This document shows positions 31,925-43,470 of a stretch of DNA of 64,000 nucleotides, piece by piece. The stretch's first letter is position 1; the number at the start of each line of letters is the position of its first letter. The notes beneath the pieces are model-generated. The model was not told the origin of the DNA. It worked only from the letters and a program-made list of their open reading frames with translations, and searched no databases. The DNA comes from Selaginella moellendorffii. Taxonomy: Eukaryota > Streptophyta > Lycopodiopsida > Selaginellales > Selaginellaceae. The stretch is taken from positions 265,039 to 329,038 of the forward strand of contig NW_003314378.1 of the NCBI RefSeq assembly GCF_000143415.4. Reading direction: 5' to 3'. The position numbers and the translations under genes were made by a program.

Positions 31925-32520
31925 AAAGGCAACTTTCCATTTTTCCCTGTCAACTTCAAGAGACTTGAGAGCCGCTTGGAATTCCCAGAAGTTCCACTCC
32001 AGCAAGTAAAGTCTCCACAAAACTTTCAGGGATGTCGTGTACAGCTGCGAGCAATCAGCCGTGGTGGTGGCTTGCCCTTGTTCTGGCGAGAAGATCTGCA
32101 AAGAGGAGCGGCTGCAGTGAGTCTCGAAGATTCGCAGGTCGTTCGGATTGGGCATGGCTTGAGGGCCGGGCAGGGCAGGAGGGACAAGAGCCGGTGGTGC
32201 TAGAGCAGGCTGCAGAGGGAAGTGGGCAGCACTGGCAAAGGCAGATTTTCTCCCACTTGACGTGATGCAGTCTCATTGAAATGCACGTCTGGTGAGATGA
32301 TCAGCGTCTTGGAGACAGGATTGTAGACTTTGTAAGCCAATGCTATAGCCTAGGAAAATGCCTCGTTCGCTTGTTGAAGTGAGTTTTTTTCTAGTTTTAG
32401 AGGGGATATGGACGCCATGGAAGGTGCGCTAATCCATTTGAATTCCACTTTGTGCAAGAACTTGACAATCCTGGACCTCAACATTGGCAAGCACTTAAAC
32501 GTGTCTTACGAGATATGTTT
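31925..32520 (-). pseudogene. Copia integrase-tail/linker remnant (copy D)
   Basis: Linker with the Pro/Ala-rich stretch (AAHFPLQPALAPPALVPPAL region) that A also has and that B, C and G lack; the GY.IEHKAYK motif is partly deleted. Confidence 0.6.
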
Positions 32521-32534
32521 CCTTACAGTCTTAA

Positions 32535-32785
32535 GGCCACGAGTCAAGCTTACTGGGCTGGCTTTGGCTATATTGTTTAGCCTTCACAATGCAATTGACA
32601 GCAAGAAGAAGAGCGTCGTTGCCTGCTCCAGCTGTGAGGCGGAGGCTAGTTCCGCATGCAAAGAGGCCATCTGGCTTCGCCACCTCCTCCTCAACGACAC
32701 CCGGCCCAACACCAATCTACTGTGACAATCAAAGCTACATTGCCTCGAGCAAACATCACAAGATTAATTCCCGGACAAAACACGC
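32535..32785 (+). pseudogene. Copia RNase H remnant (copy D)
   Basis: SKKKSVVACSSCEAEASSAC and KEAIWLRHLL, then YCDNQSYIASSKHHKINSR in a shifted frame. It is cut after the RTKH motif: about 300 bases of the usual spacer are missing before the PPR fragment. Confidence 0.7.
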
Positions 32786-32944
32786 ACTAGGCTAAAGGAG
32801 ATATTTTCTCAGCTTGCCAAAAGCCTCTTCTAACACATGCTTGAGGGTTAGAGAGGGCTTGGGTGAGTTGGCAAGGTGTAGTTTTGGTCTTTCCCTTGAA
32901 CATTGTAAGATCATGGACCTCACTTCACTACAGTGTCACCTTTA

Positions 32945-33285
32945 GCCCATTACAATGCTGCATAAAGGGATCACTGCGTTTGCTCATTGTGGCGAGGGCG
33001 AGAAAGTCCCGGATGGGAGCGTGGAAGGTGACACTCCGGCCTGCGCCTACATCAGCTCCGTGAATCGCATCAAGGATTTCTTTCTTCTCGTGACAGGGGA
33101 TTTTAGGATCGCACCAGGCACAGCTAACTGGAGAATGCCAAGGAATTGCTGCGTGCCATGCCGTTTGTGCCGGATGCTCTGGTTTGTAGGGTTTTGGTGG
33201 CATCTTGCCGATCGCATTACGATATATTTCGGGCATTGGATCGACATATGTCCTGGCAAATCGCTCCAGGAGCGTGTTTAAAATG
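32945..33285 (+). pseudogene. PPR-protein fragment (copy D)
   Basis: Like copy C, it lacks the DHFVCMIDIFGRG bases (APGTANWRMP), so C and D share an ancestor that already had this deletion. Confidence 0.65.
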
Positions 33286-33429
33286 GAAATTGGCGGGAAA
33301 GCGATGTGTTTGTTTTTTATTCTATCTAGCTGTGCTTACGAAAGTTTCCGAAAGGTAAGAGCTTTGGAAAAATAATTTATTTATATATGTAACTTAGTCA
33401 AGTCAGCCTCGCAACCTTTGGAGAAACTT

Positions 33430-34095
33430 TCAAGTCATGCCGATGAGCTCTCTCAACTTCTGGATGAGACCACGGTCGTCAATCTGGAACGCTTTCGCGA
33501 TCACGTCGTCGTTGATTGGAGGATTGGAATCAAACACCGCCTTGGCCACCTGAGTCGCCCCGGGGTTTTGGCTGTTGAAGCCAGCCATCGCAACCGCAGG
33601 CTCCTTTCCAACGTTAAGCTGAAAGTGGACGAGTCCCCGAGGGAAGACGAACAGATCTCCAGGATAGAGCATTTGGGCGAAGAGCTTGTTGTCCGGCAAG
33701 GTGGTGACGAATCCGACTAAGAGGTTCCCGTGCACGAGGAAGAGCAGCTCGGATCCTCGGGGATGGACGTGGGGGGGATTGGTGCCGCCAGGAGCATAGT
33801 CGACGCGGGCAAAAGCTACACCAAAGGTGTTGAGACCGGGGAAATTGTTGACACTCGCCAGCGTGACGTTGGAGCCGAGCTTGTTGTCGGTGTTCCCGGG
33901 AGTTGCCAGCAGGCTCGACTTGAAGTCCTCGGCTTTCACATCGGCGGCCGCCTTGCAGACCACGCCGTTCACTTTGATCTTGGAGCCATTGTCTGCAACG
34001 CAAAAGTCCTGCAGCATATCTTCATCCGCGGCATGCACAAACAAGATGGAGCTGATTGCTAGGAGGAAGGATAGAACAAAACGAAGATGAGCCAT
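33430..34095 (-). CDS. Germin-like protein (copy D, intact)
   Basis: 221 residues, protein identical to C, E and G; differs from C in a few silent positions. Full set of germin-box residues. Upstream neighbour in the ancestral layout is PP2C-D, which Copia-2 has cut. Confidence 0.95.
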   Translation of the reverse strand: MAHLRFVLSFLLAISSILFVHAADEDMLQDFCVADNGSKIKVNGVVCKAAADVKAEDFKSSLLATPGNTDNKLGSNVTLASVNNFPGLNTFGVAFARVDYAPGGTNPPHVHPRGSELLFLVHGNLLVGFVTTLPDNKLFAQMLYPGDLFVFPRGLVHFQLNVGKEPAVAMAGFNSQNPGATQVAKAVFDSNPPINDDVIAKAFQIDDRGLIQKLRELIGMT

Positions 34096-34142
34096 CTTGC
34101 GAGCTTGGAAAAGACTGATGGAGCTATATGAGGGAGGGGCAG

Positions 34143-34153
34143 GCATTTTATAG
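34143..34153 (-). promoter_or_regulatory. TATA box of GLP copy D
   Basis: CTATAAAATGC on the minus strand, same spacing as the other copies. Confidence 0.75.
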
Positions 34154-35344
34154 CCGGAGGAGGGGAGGCGAGGTCCTTTGGATGACTTCGTCGTGAATCG
34201 TGCACGATTTTAGGTACACGGTCTTCTCTTCCCTTCTATTTCATTTTTTTACTCTTGCTGTCCGCGTAACACAATCTGATTTGTTTGCTGCCAAGTCGTC
34301 TCGGAAGTTTTCTTTTACCGGGCTTGTCTAGAGCCGTCAAAATCATCTTTTCTGTGTGTAGATGATGACGACCTTGGTTTTGATGGTAAGAACTGGTCTC
34401 AGTGAAACTCGAGTTTTACACGGTCTTGGTAAAAACTTGACACTAAATTGCTTGGCACCAGAGTTTTAACGGAATTATTATGGATTGTGTAGGTCCATTG
34501 CTGATACAAATAAACCATGGGTATACTGACCAAAGGTACGTCTATGTAGGTTATCAATTTTGCAGACAACTGTGTTGTTAGAAGGATGGTTGCTCACATA
34601 GTCATGAGACATACATAGTCTTAGTCATTGTGATTATTGCTTGCATCATTGTCATGGGCAAAATAGAATGTTTATTGCTGCCACTTTATTAATTAGTTTA
34701 ATGCAATAAACTTATGATATTAAAAAGTTTTATAATTTGTCCCACCAGTGCAATCTAGGAAAGCATCCAGTTGGGGTGGTGGGAGTGAACTGAGAGATAC
34801 TCCTATGCTGCTGTGTGAGCATGTCAATCAGTCAGCTGACCTCAGTATCAGTGGTCGTGGGCAGTGCATTCTAAAGCTCTTGGACTTGTTGGGCAAAGTC
34901 GGGCACCCATGCTGGCATGACTTGGTCGTGATTCTGGTTGTTGATAGGAGTGTTGTAAGTAGCATATGCATCCTAGTCAGACATGAGGCGGTCAAGAACT
35001 CTTGGAATTCCCTGCCATTGCAAAGAAACAAAGAAAAAATATCAATGGCTAACTTTCATTCACCATTTTGTCAAGGAAAAATCTAAACAATACACCACAT
35101 TATTAAAGAATAGTTTGGCTGACCAAGATGTAATCGTTTGTACTACTCCTGTTCCATCTATGGTGCCCAATTGTGTAGTGCTGTTAATAATGTAGAGTTG
35201 AGAGGCATTATTAGTCATGTGGATGTCCTCTGCTGCTGCCTGGTTCGAGGAGCCCTTCCGCTGTTGTGAGTTGAGCCTGCAAAGTCCGTTGCAATATTAA
35301 AAACGTTTAACTGCCCAGTCAGCCTCACTGGTTTGATCGGTCAG
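34154..35344. other. GLP upstream region and AT-rich spacer (copy D)
   Basis: Counterpart of 4929-6185; lacks some bases near 34455. No gene seen. Confidence 0.6.
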
Positions 35345-35786
35345 TGTATAGTTTTATCTTAAGAGTAACATTCCACGAACTAGAGAGTAGAATTTAGCTG
35401 CTCAACCAAAGTCCCACCCATATCCATAACCCATGCCTTGTCCACCAGTGGAATCAACTCTCTGCGAGGAAAGAAAATAAGATCCAAGCACTAATCACGC
35501 AAGTTTACCGCAGATCATGGCTCACAACGTCCTCTCCTTCTTTAAGTACACGAGGTAAGAATGTAGCTTGGAATTTTTGGTGAGGTGTTGCTGATCTCTC
35601 TATCTCTTGAAGCGCCCGAAGAGTCAACGCATGTTACTTTCGATGAATCGGCTGTTTCCCTCCCACAACCGGCCAAGACACACAGCTCGGCTTGCAAAAG
35701 TGACGAAGAGGTTTGCAAATTTTTTTCCCTTCTCTATATACTGAAGTCTCAAGCTTGCAGGGGTGCCAGAATGCTGAAACGGATTC
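35345..35786 (+). pseudogene. PP2C phosphatase, copy D, 5' part only
   Basis: Holds the 5' region through the small exon GCQNAETD. At 35786 (GAAACGGATTC) it stops and Copia-2 begins. The matching 3' exons lie at 47771-48310, at the other end of Copia-2, once the 15 kb inversion is undone. Confidence 0.85.
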
Positions 35787-36687
35787 AAATCTCACATCCC
35801 GAGTCAATGCTATTGCCGACATATTGTCACAGTAGAGTTTGACTGCTGGAATTTGAATCCCGAGGTCCTGCAGCAATGTCTTAAGCCAGATGGCCTCTTT
35901 CGCTGCTGCTGCAGCTGTGATGTATTCAGATTTGCATGAGAACATCGTAGTGATCTATTGCCTCTTGGAACACTAACTAACCATGTGATGGTTATACATG
36001 AAGACATACCCTGAGGTGGATCTTTTGTCATCTGGATCTCCTGCCCAGTCTACATCTGTGAATCCCACCAGGCCGTTGTCTCCATCTCCTCTTGCATATT
36101 TTAGTGTGAATTTCCTTGTGCCACTCATATACCTCATGATCTGCTTCACAACGGCTCAATGTGAGGGTGATGGATTGTCCAGGAACTTTGAGACTGCTCC
36201 CACATTGAATGCGAGGTCAAGCTTAGTTGAGACCATCAAGTAGATGAGGCTCCCGACCACTGAACGGTACAGTGTTGTGGTCTCCTCCTCGGGAGTGTCA
36301 TCAGAGGTTGATGTCAAACTTCTCCAGAGGTATTCTATGCTTAACGCTAATCCGGTGGCTACTCCTATGGAAGTAGGCTCAAAGTTGTCCAAAGCTTTTA
36401 TGTCATGGATGTATTTAGGAGAGCTCAAGTACTCCACATTGCTTATCAGTGCAAGTTTCCCAGATCCGTCATCTCAAATCTAGCAGCGAGAGAGGCCTTG
36501 ATGTGGTGGATGAGTTGTATCTAGTTATTGTATCGTCCACATATAAGGCTAAGAATAGAAATCCTTGGCCATCTCGGTATATGTAGAGATTATTATCAGC
36601 CGTGCTACGAGTAAAGCCCAACGAGGTCAGAAAGTTGTTAATTTTAGTGTACCATGACCTGGGCCTTTGTTTCAGCCCGTAGAGAGC
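35787..36687 (-). mobile_element. Copia-2, 3' half (RT C-terminal part and RNase H)
   Basis: Minus strand from 36687: ALYGLKQRPRSWYTKINNFL, DNNLYIYRDGQGFLFLALY with the catalytic YVDD, KYIHDI, a PVATPM-like stretch, SVVGSLIYLM and DLAFNVGAVSKFL. It ends with RNase H pieces SEYITAAAAAKEAIWLKTLL and LYCDNMSAIALT at 35787. Several frameshifts. No 3' LTR; the element is truncated in RNase H. Its first codon continues exactly from the end of the 5' half at 51850 (CRLHK then ALYGLKQ). Confidence 0.9.
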
Positions 36688-36966
36688 GTCACCACATTGC
36701 CGGACAACAAGCTCTTCGCCCAAATGCTCTATCCCGGAGATCTGTTCGTCTTCCCTCGGGGACTCGTTCACTTCCAGCTCAATGTTGGAAAGGAGCCTGC
36801 GGTTGCGATGGCTGGCTTCAACAGCCAAAACCCCGGGGCGACTCAGGTGGCCAAGGCGGTGTTTGATTCCAATCCTCCAATCAATGACGACGTGATCGCG
36901 AAAGCGTTCCAGATTGACGACCGTGGTCTCATCCAGAAGCTGAGAGAGCTCATCGGCATGACTTGA
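36688..36966 (+). pseudogene. Germin-like protein, copy F, C-terminal half
   Basis: Encodes residues 130-221 (VTTLPDNKLFAQ to ELIGMT), including box 2 with His157. Cut off from its promoter and signal peptide (51852-52231) by the inversion. Confidence 0.93.
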
Positions 36967-37079
36967 AAGTTTCTCCAAAGGTTGCGAGGCTGACTTGACT
37001 AAGTTACATATACAAATAAATTATTTTTCCAAAGCTCTTACCTTTAGATAGTGGAGACTTTCGTAAGCACAGCTAGATA

Positions 37080-37445
37080 GAATAAAAAACAAACACATCG
37101 CTTTCCCGCCAATTTCCATTTTAAACACGCTCTTGGAGCGATTTGCCAGGACATATGTCGATCCAATGCCCAAAACATATCGTAATGCGATCGGCAAGAT
37201 GCCACCAAAACCCTACAAACCAGAGCATCCGGCACAAACGAGCAATTCCTCGGCATTCTCCAGTTGCCTGCCACGGCCGAAGATATCGATCATGCAGACG
37301 AACTGATCCCTGCCTGGCGCGATCCTAAAATCCTCTGTCACGAGAAGAAAGAAATCCTTGTTGCGATTCACGGAGCTGATGTAGGCACAGGCCGGAGTGT
37401 CACCTTTCTCATTGCGCCCTCGCCACAATGAGCAAACGCAGTGAT
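37080..37445 (-). pseudogene. PPR-protein fragment (unit F, reversed)
   Basis: Reads DQFVCMIDIFGRGRQLENAEELL on the minus strand in separate pieces, so it kept the bases lost in C and D; frameshifted at AEELL. Confidence 0.7.
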
Positions 37446-37839
37446 CCCTTTATGCAGCATTGTAATGGGCTAAAGGTGACACTGTAGTGAAGTGAGGTCC
37501 ATGATCTTACAATGTTCAAGGGAAAGACCAAAACTACACCTTGTCAACTCACCCAAGCCCTCTCTAAGGGGCTTTTGGCAAGATGACAAAGTATCTCCTT
37601 TAGCCTACTTTGAGAGGATTTCGGGATTTACCTGGACGTATTTGAGTGTACTGCATATAATAATCAAGTGGCTGGACATGAGAAGGTTCTGTATGGCTCT
37701 ATCAGGAGAGGCACAGAGAATGTTTGTTTCATGCTGTGCACGAGATCAGATTGTTTGGTTGGATGAAGCAGTGGACTCGATTTCCAGGCTGTTGTGATGT
37801 TCAATTAAGATTGCATTATCGAGATTGGAATCACAAGAA
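37446..37839. other. Non-coding spacer (unit F, reversed)
   Basis: Matches 45876-46269 without a visible difference at an offset of 8430 bp. No gene seen. Confidence 0.6.
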
Positions 37840-38063
37840 CATGGAAAGAACTGGACGTGTCTCCCAGCGTGGTGCGTGTTTCGTCCGGGAATTAATCTTG
37901 TGATGTTTGCTCGAGGCGATGTAGCCTTGATTGTCACAGTAGATTGGTGTTGGGCCGGGTGTCGTTGAGGAGGCGGCGAAGCCAGATGGCCTCTTTGCAT
38001 GCGGAACTAGCCTCCGCCTCACAGCTGGAGCAGGCAACGACGCTCTTCTTCTTGCTGCTAACT
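37840..38063 (-). pseudogene. Copia RNase H remnant (unit F, reversed)
   Basis: KKSVVACSSCEAEASSAC, KEAIWLRRLLN and YCDNQGYIASSKHHKINSR on the minus strand in two frames; its start runs into the N block. Confidence 0.7.
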
Positions 38064-38171
38064 NNNNNNNNNNNNNNNNNNNNNNNNNNNNNNNNNNNNN
38101 NNNNNNNNNNNNNNNNNNNNNNNNNNNNNNNNNNNNNNNNNNNNNNNNNNNNNNNNNNNNNNNNNNNNNNN
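38064..38171. other. Run of 108 undetermined bases
   Basis: Both flanks match the sister unit at an offset of exactly 8430 bp (38063/46493 and 38172/46602). The 108 N thus replace a 108-base segment of known counterpart rather than an unsized gap. Confidence 0.95.
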
Positions 38172-38860
38172 TCAATGTTGAGGTCCAGGATTGTCAAGGG
38201 TTCTTGCACAAAGTGGAATTCGAATGGATTAGCGCACCTTCCATGGCGTCCATATCCCCTCTATAACTAGAAAAAAAACACACTCCAACAAGCGAACGAA
38301 GCATTTTCCTAGGCTATGGCATCTCACCAGACGGGCATTTCAATGGGACTGCATCACGTCAAGTGGGAGAAAATCTGCCTTTGCCAGTGCTGCCCATTTC
38401 CCTCTGCAGCCTGCTCTAGCACCACCGGCTCTTGTCCCTCCTGCCCTGCCCGGCCCTCAAGCCATGCCCAATCCGAACGACCTGCGAATCTTCGAGACTC
38501 ACTGCAGCCGCTCCTCTTTGCAGATCTTCTCGCCAGAACAAGGGCAAGCCACCACCACGGCTGATTGCTCGCAGCTGTACACGACATCCCTGAAAGTTTT
38601 GTGGAGACTTTACTTGCTGGAGTGGAACTTCTGGGAATTCCAAGCGGCTCTCAAGTCTCTTGAAGTTGACAGGGAAAAATGGAAAGTTGCCTTTATCATT
38701 CCCCACACCTTGGTGAGACGTCCCCTCCTGGACGCATGCTGGGTGTGTGACTGTAATGGGAGGGAGCGGAGGTGCGAAAGAATGGGAAAAGAAGTGGAGG
38801 TGAAGGATTTGGAGGAGAATTCGCCGCCAGATGGAAAGAGCCTGACGTGTCTCCTTGCGT
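38172..38860 (+). pseudogene. Copia integrase-tail/linker remnant (unit with FUT-E, reversed)
   Basis: Plus-strand frame from 38464 with NPNDLRIFETHCSRSSLQIF and the long linker. The GYGIEHKAYKVYNP segment is deleted near 38327 (TATGGCAT joined to CTCACCAG). Confidence 0.6.
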
Positions 38861-38890
38861 GACGTGTCAGCCACGTGGCTGTCCGCCTCT

Positions 38891-39136
38891 TCAATCATGA
38901 TCGTGGTTGTCCTCGGAAGGGCCGGAGGGTGGCGTGGGCTGACCCTGGATGAGCATTCTCCGGGAGGTCCTTTCGAGAAGAGTGTGGATCTTGTTAGCAA
39001 CAGGAAGGCGCAATTCGAAATTGAAAAGCTCGGCCTGTTGGCTCATCACCAAAAATGAGCCTGGCCTGGAACAATCGATATTGCCGCTGATCATGATCAC
39101 CAATGTGATGGCAAGAAGTATCCTTCCACGATCCAT
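38891..39136 (-). CDS. Putative secreted peptide precursor, IDA-like (copy E)
   Basis: Identical in translation to copy D (81 residues, core PTPPSGPSEDNHDHD). It lies within the 3.4 kb inverted-repeat arm that mirrors copy D, so it is a very recent duplicate. Confidence 0.6.
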   Translation of the reverse strand: MDRGRILLAITLVIMISGNIDCSRPGSFLVMSQQAELFNFELRLPVANKIHTLLERTSRRMLIQGQPTPPSGPSEDNHDHD

Positions 39137-39235
39137 TCCAGCCACAAAAGCACTAAACGTAGTGATGATATCGTTGTATAAGAACCAAGAGCTGTGCTTG
39201 CTCTGCTACGATTGGATCCAATGGGCCTCCAGTGT

Positions 39236-39241
39236 TTTATA
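39236..39241 (-). promoter_or_regulatory. TATA box of peptide gene E
   Basis: TATAAA on the minus strand, mirror of 31378-31383. Confidence 0.5.
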
Positions 39242-39612
39242 TTCATTCACATAGAAAGTTCTCCACCGGGCTTGGTAAACAGTCAAGTCCTTTGCACGTG
39301 CCATCTGTCAAAACAAGACTCGTTAGCTTCCAAGCCAGAACACTCTACGAGCAGTTTTTCAAAGTCCTGCACAAAAGACAGCTCGCCATTTGAAGTCTAT
39401 AAGCTCTTGGTACCAAATTACCTGGATTTCCAGGCAGCCTTGGTGCAACTTTGCATGGGCCAAGAGCATGACCTGACCACGCAAGTCTACAAATGACGCT
39501 AGATTTGCGTGATGCAGCCAAGGAGCAACTTAGAAATCTATCACGAGAAAGAAAATAAAATTTTAAAAGCTTTAAGAACTTTCTAAGACAACACCCTTTC
39601 TAAGAATGTACT
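39242..39612 (-). other. FUT-E 3' flank with exon-like remnant
   Basis: Mirror image of 31007-31377. Confidence 0.3.
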
Positions 39613-41047
39613 TTAGACTAGTCTGAAACCCATGCCGCATTCGCACTTTTCAATGTTGTCCAGCGCGAATTGAGCCGGATAAACGTGGTAGCACGGCTCC
39701 ATCGTCTCCCTCACCGAGCAGACCACGCTCTTGTTCTGGTCGCACACGAACTGCACGGGCCGCACGCCCTCCAGCCCCGCCGCCGAGTAGCCAAACGTGG
39801 ATGGCGGGCTCGTCACCAGGACATCGCTCATCGACAGCAAGTAGATCTCCATCACCGCCTGTGCGTCGTGATCCAAGTTCCCTGTGTTTTGCACGCCCTC
39901 CACGCTCGGCTGGTGGATGGACACCGAGGAGCCGTCCGCTAGATCGTATCCCAGCACCTTGCTCTTGAGCGTCTCCGAGTACTGCAAGTTGAGCGACACC
40001 ACCAGCACCGCCACCTTCTTGCTGTTCTTCCTCACCGACGATCTGGGAGCTCGCTCCTGGGTGGTGTTTGCGAGCGCGCCTTGTTGCACCAGGCAGTCGA
40101 ACGTATCCTCGGCGAGGTTGGGTGGCGAGAACCAGATGTGGCTTCGCAGCTGGACCCCGACTAGAAGCTCGGCCTGGGCCAGGTACGCGTCGTAGTACCT
40201 GGCCGCCTTGTCCCGAAGTCACTGGGAAGCAACAGGTACCTCACCAGGAGATGGAAGATGGCCTCCTGCTGTGGGAACCATTCCTCGAGCTTGCTCCTGA
40301 AAGCCGGGACGTTGTAGAGTGCCGGAGTGAAGTACTGGCCGGAGGAGAGGACGATCCACCGCGCGCTGGAGTTAAGAGCTTGCTGTTGATCTTGGCAGAA
40401 GAAGGCCTTGTCCTGGTCCCTGTAGTTGTAATCGAGATAGGCCACCAAGCTCACGTCGACGCCGCGGCTGCAGTTGGGCGATCCCACCAGGCTTCCAATC
40501 CACTTGGAGGCGTCCCACGGCGCCAACTCGAGGTGCTTCCAGCTCGACGGCAGCAGCCAGGAGCTGGGTGGAAACGGCTCGCAGAAGAGCGTGTCCAGGT
40601 TCTCCAACCTCGCGATCAGCATCGTCCTGTCGGTGAGCAGCGGGTAGAGAAACGCTGCTACTATAGCCACCATCTTGTTGCCGATCCCCTGGCTGGCGGG
40701 AACGTAGACGAGGTAGCCGCATGTACTACAGTTCGCGCACTGCTCGGGCCCCGGAGCGCACCTCCCGCGCAAAGCCTCCACTCTAGGATTTTCCTTTGGA
40801 GCGACTCGGATGGCTCGAAGCTCGTCGATCTTCGGCGGCTGTAGAAGTCGTACTCGTTCCTGCTCCTGCAAGTGTCGCTGCCGTTGTAGCTTGTGGTGTT
40901 GTTGCTGATCCGGAAGTTTGATCCCAGAGTTCGGCTCCGGGACATCATCGCAGAGTCGGAATTTATGTCGAGAACCCATATGAGTAGCAGTGCTGCAGCG
41001 GAGAAGAGGAGCACGAAGAACAGCAAGCTCGGGCTGTAACTTTTCAT
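39613..41047 (-). pseudogene. Fucosyltransferase GT37, copy E, frameshifted
   Basis: Carries the same lesions as copy D (frameshift at residue 89, FPEV deletion, DFVWD frameshift), and all predicted reading frames are identical to D. D and E are duplicates of one already dead gene. Confidence 0.93.
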
Positions 41048-41186
41048 CCTCCGATCCTGGAAAGTTGCCTCCCGAACTCCACCTCAATGCAAAAAATTCC
41101 TCTTAGTTGGTGATGGTGATTACTAACCTGAAGATCAGAAAGAATTAAGATTTGAGCAACTAAGAAACAATTCCGTGGCTTACCAT

Positions 41187-41760
41187 GTGGACGGGACACG
41201 CGACCAAATACTCAAGACGAAGAAGGAACTCACAGCTCCAGCCAATTGACTTCGTCGCTCACCATCTTTCTGGTGGAGTCTCACGGTACTGGGATGAGAG
41301 CGGTATCCAAGGATCTTCCACACGAGCTCGCCTGGAGCTGTCCTTCAAGCTGTTCTCCGTGAGCTCTTTGTTGCTATCCGACCGTAGCAGGGTTTCCACC
41401 ACTTAGTCCTTCAGAACCAGCCCCTCCAACCGGTTCTCCGAGAGATCCGAGCAAACTCAAAGAGTCTGCCCAAGCTGAGAGACAAGATACAGCCCACACG
41501 TGCTCCTCCGAAACGTTGTTCGAGCACTTCCAAGCCCGCACACCCATTTGGATGGCTGAGAGATGTAGAGCCGAGAATGACATTCCGGAGTTTGCTGCTG
41601 GACGGGGGAATGAGACTGTTGAAGAGCTCCTGGAGAGCCACGCAGTCGCGAAAGATCCCATCGCGCCAAAGGCCTAGCAGCTCCATGTACCCCCGAGAAG
41701 GACGAGCCAGAGATCATGTTGCCGGCTCGTGATCGTCCAGCTGAACTGATTCCTTGACAT
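41187..41760 (-). pseudogene. LRR-like remnant / exon upstream of FUT-E
   Basis: Mirror of 28860-29432 with a handful of substitutions (for example VSFPRP against VSLPRP in one frame). Confidence 0.35.
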
Positions 41761-42089
41761 GTCTAACACCCTGAGAAGTTCCCTCTAAACAGAAGAGATA
41801 CCTGTCCTGTCCGGAGTTCAATCTCCAGTGAGGCTAGAACTTCCAGGCTGTGAACCTTCTGATGGAACAAAACCTTGATTTCTTAAAGGAAGATTCAGCA
41901 GCAGTTACCTGCGATTTAAACCAGTTTCTAATGAGCAAAGACACGAAGATGAGCCGTTTGAATAAAATCAAAAGGGAGTCATACCTCAATTAGCGTAAGA
42001 ACCGGAAATACTGCGGCCTGAGCAATTTACACTGGCCTCCGCAAAAACTGCTTGAAAAGTTTACCCTTCGCGACTCAAATATCACGTCA
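41761..42089. other. Spacer between LRR-like block and PP2C-E
   Basis: PP2C 3' flank, reversed. No gene seen. Confidence 0.5.
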
Positions 42090-43470
42090 CAAACGCCACA
42101 ACAGCTTTCCACCGCTCCAATTCATTCTCGCCTTTGCAGCCCCCCTAGCAAACGGGCTGTCCAAACGCTCGGCCTACGCCCCAGCTACATGCCTGTAAAG
42201 TGAAGAGAATATTAGCAATCTTGAGATTCTTCAACAGCGAGAGTTCACCTTCAAGTTGACTTGGTCAGATTTTTTAAGAACTTCGACTATGTCGTTGTTG
42301 AAGAGATTGTCAAAAAGGCCATCAGTTCCCAAAACAATGATGTCCCCCTTAGACAGGGATCTTGAATTCCTGTAGACGGAAAATTAGCGAACTTAAGGGA
42401 AAAGCAAGAGTACCTCTGCAACCGTCGGATGGTCACTAAATGTTCCAACTTGAAACGGAAAGTTAAAACTATGCTGCATGGGCTCCGAGCTTGCAACTAC
42501 TTGCCAATTGCGAACTATGATGAACCCAAGTCTCCCAAGTTTGCTGCGTACATGTCTGAAATATATGACCCGACTCAGCCTCAAACATCAACTCCGACTA
42601 GCTTACTTGCTCAAACAATGCAGCCACAAGGACCGTTGCTGATCCCTGGGCCTTTGTACTGCCGGCGGCTTTGACAAGCACGTCCTTGGGGTCCGGTTTC
42701 CCTTTGCTGTTTACAACCAATGCCTTACAATGTCCCATAAGCTCCCGAGAATACATCCCCGAATCAATGCCTGAAAAGCAGTAAAAACTCTTTTGAAGAA
42801 ACAGACTCAAAGAAAGATTTTTCTTACCTTCTCCGGCCCAGCCCCCAACACCATCAGCAACACCCATCCAGGAGCCTTCAGTGACGAAGGCATCTTCACC
42901 CCCTCTTTGAGCCTGTAAACAGCAAAGCTTAGAAGATCTACAAAAATTAGCAAGTAAGCTTTGCACCTTCTCAGGATGGGGACGCGTCGCAGCAGCATAG
43001 TCCAGTCGAAGCAACCTTAAAAGCAAGAACACCATGAATTTCACCAATAGCCACGCGAAACGTAAACAAGCTCACCGGCTGCTAGAATCCGTTTCAGCAT
43101 TCTGGCACCCTTGCAAGCTTGAGACTTCAGTATATAGAGAAGGAAAGAAAAATTTGCAAACCTCTTCGCCATTTTTGCAAGCCGAGTTGTGTGTCTTGGC
43201 CGGTTGTGGGAGGGAAACAGCCGATTCATCGAAAGTAACATGTGTTGTCTCTTCGGGCGCTTCAAGAGATAGAGAGATCAGCAACACCTCACCAAAAATT
43301 CCAGGCTACATTCTTACCTCGCGTGCTTAAAGAAGGAGAGGACGTTGCTCGTTGTGAGCCATGATCTGCGGTAAACTTGCGTGATTAGTGCTTGGATCTT
43401 ATTTTCTTTCCTCGCAGAGAGTTGATTCCACTGGTGGACAAGGCATGGGTTATGGATATGGGTGGGACTT
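42090..43470 (-). pseudogene. PP2C phosphatase, copy E, broken (reversed)
   Basis: Exons RLDYAAATRPHPEK, AQRGGEDAFVTEGSWMGVAD and GIDSGMYSRELMGHCKALVV are open; the latter has CFSGID in the preceding intron. The GDSGF exon carries the two shared one-base deletions. The TDGLFDN exon lost bases (CTTAGACAGG), and the last exon is shortened. Confidence 0.87.
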
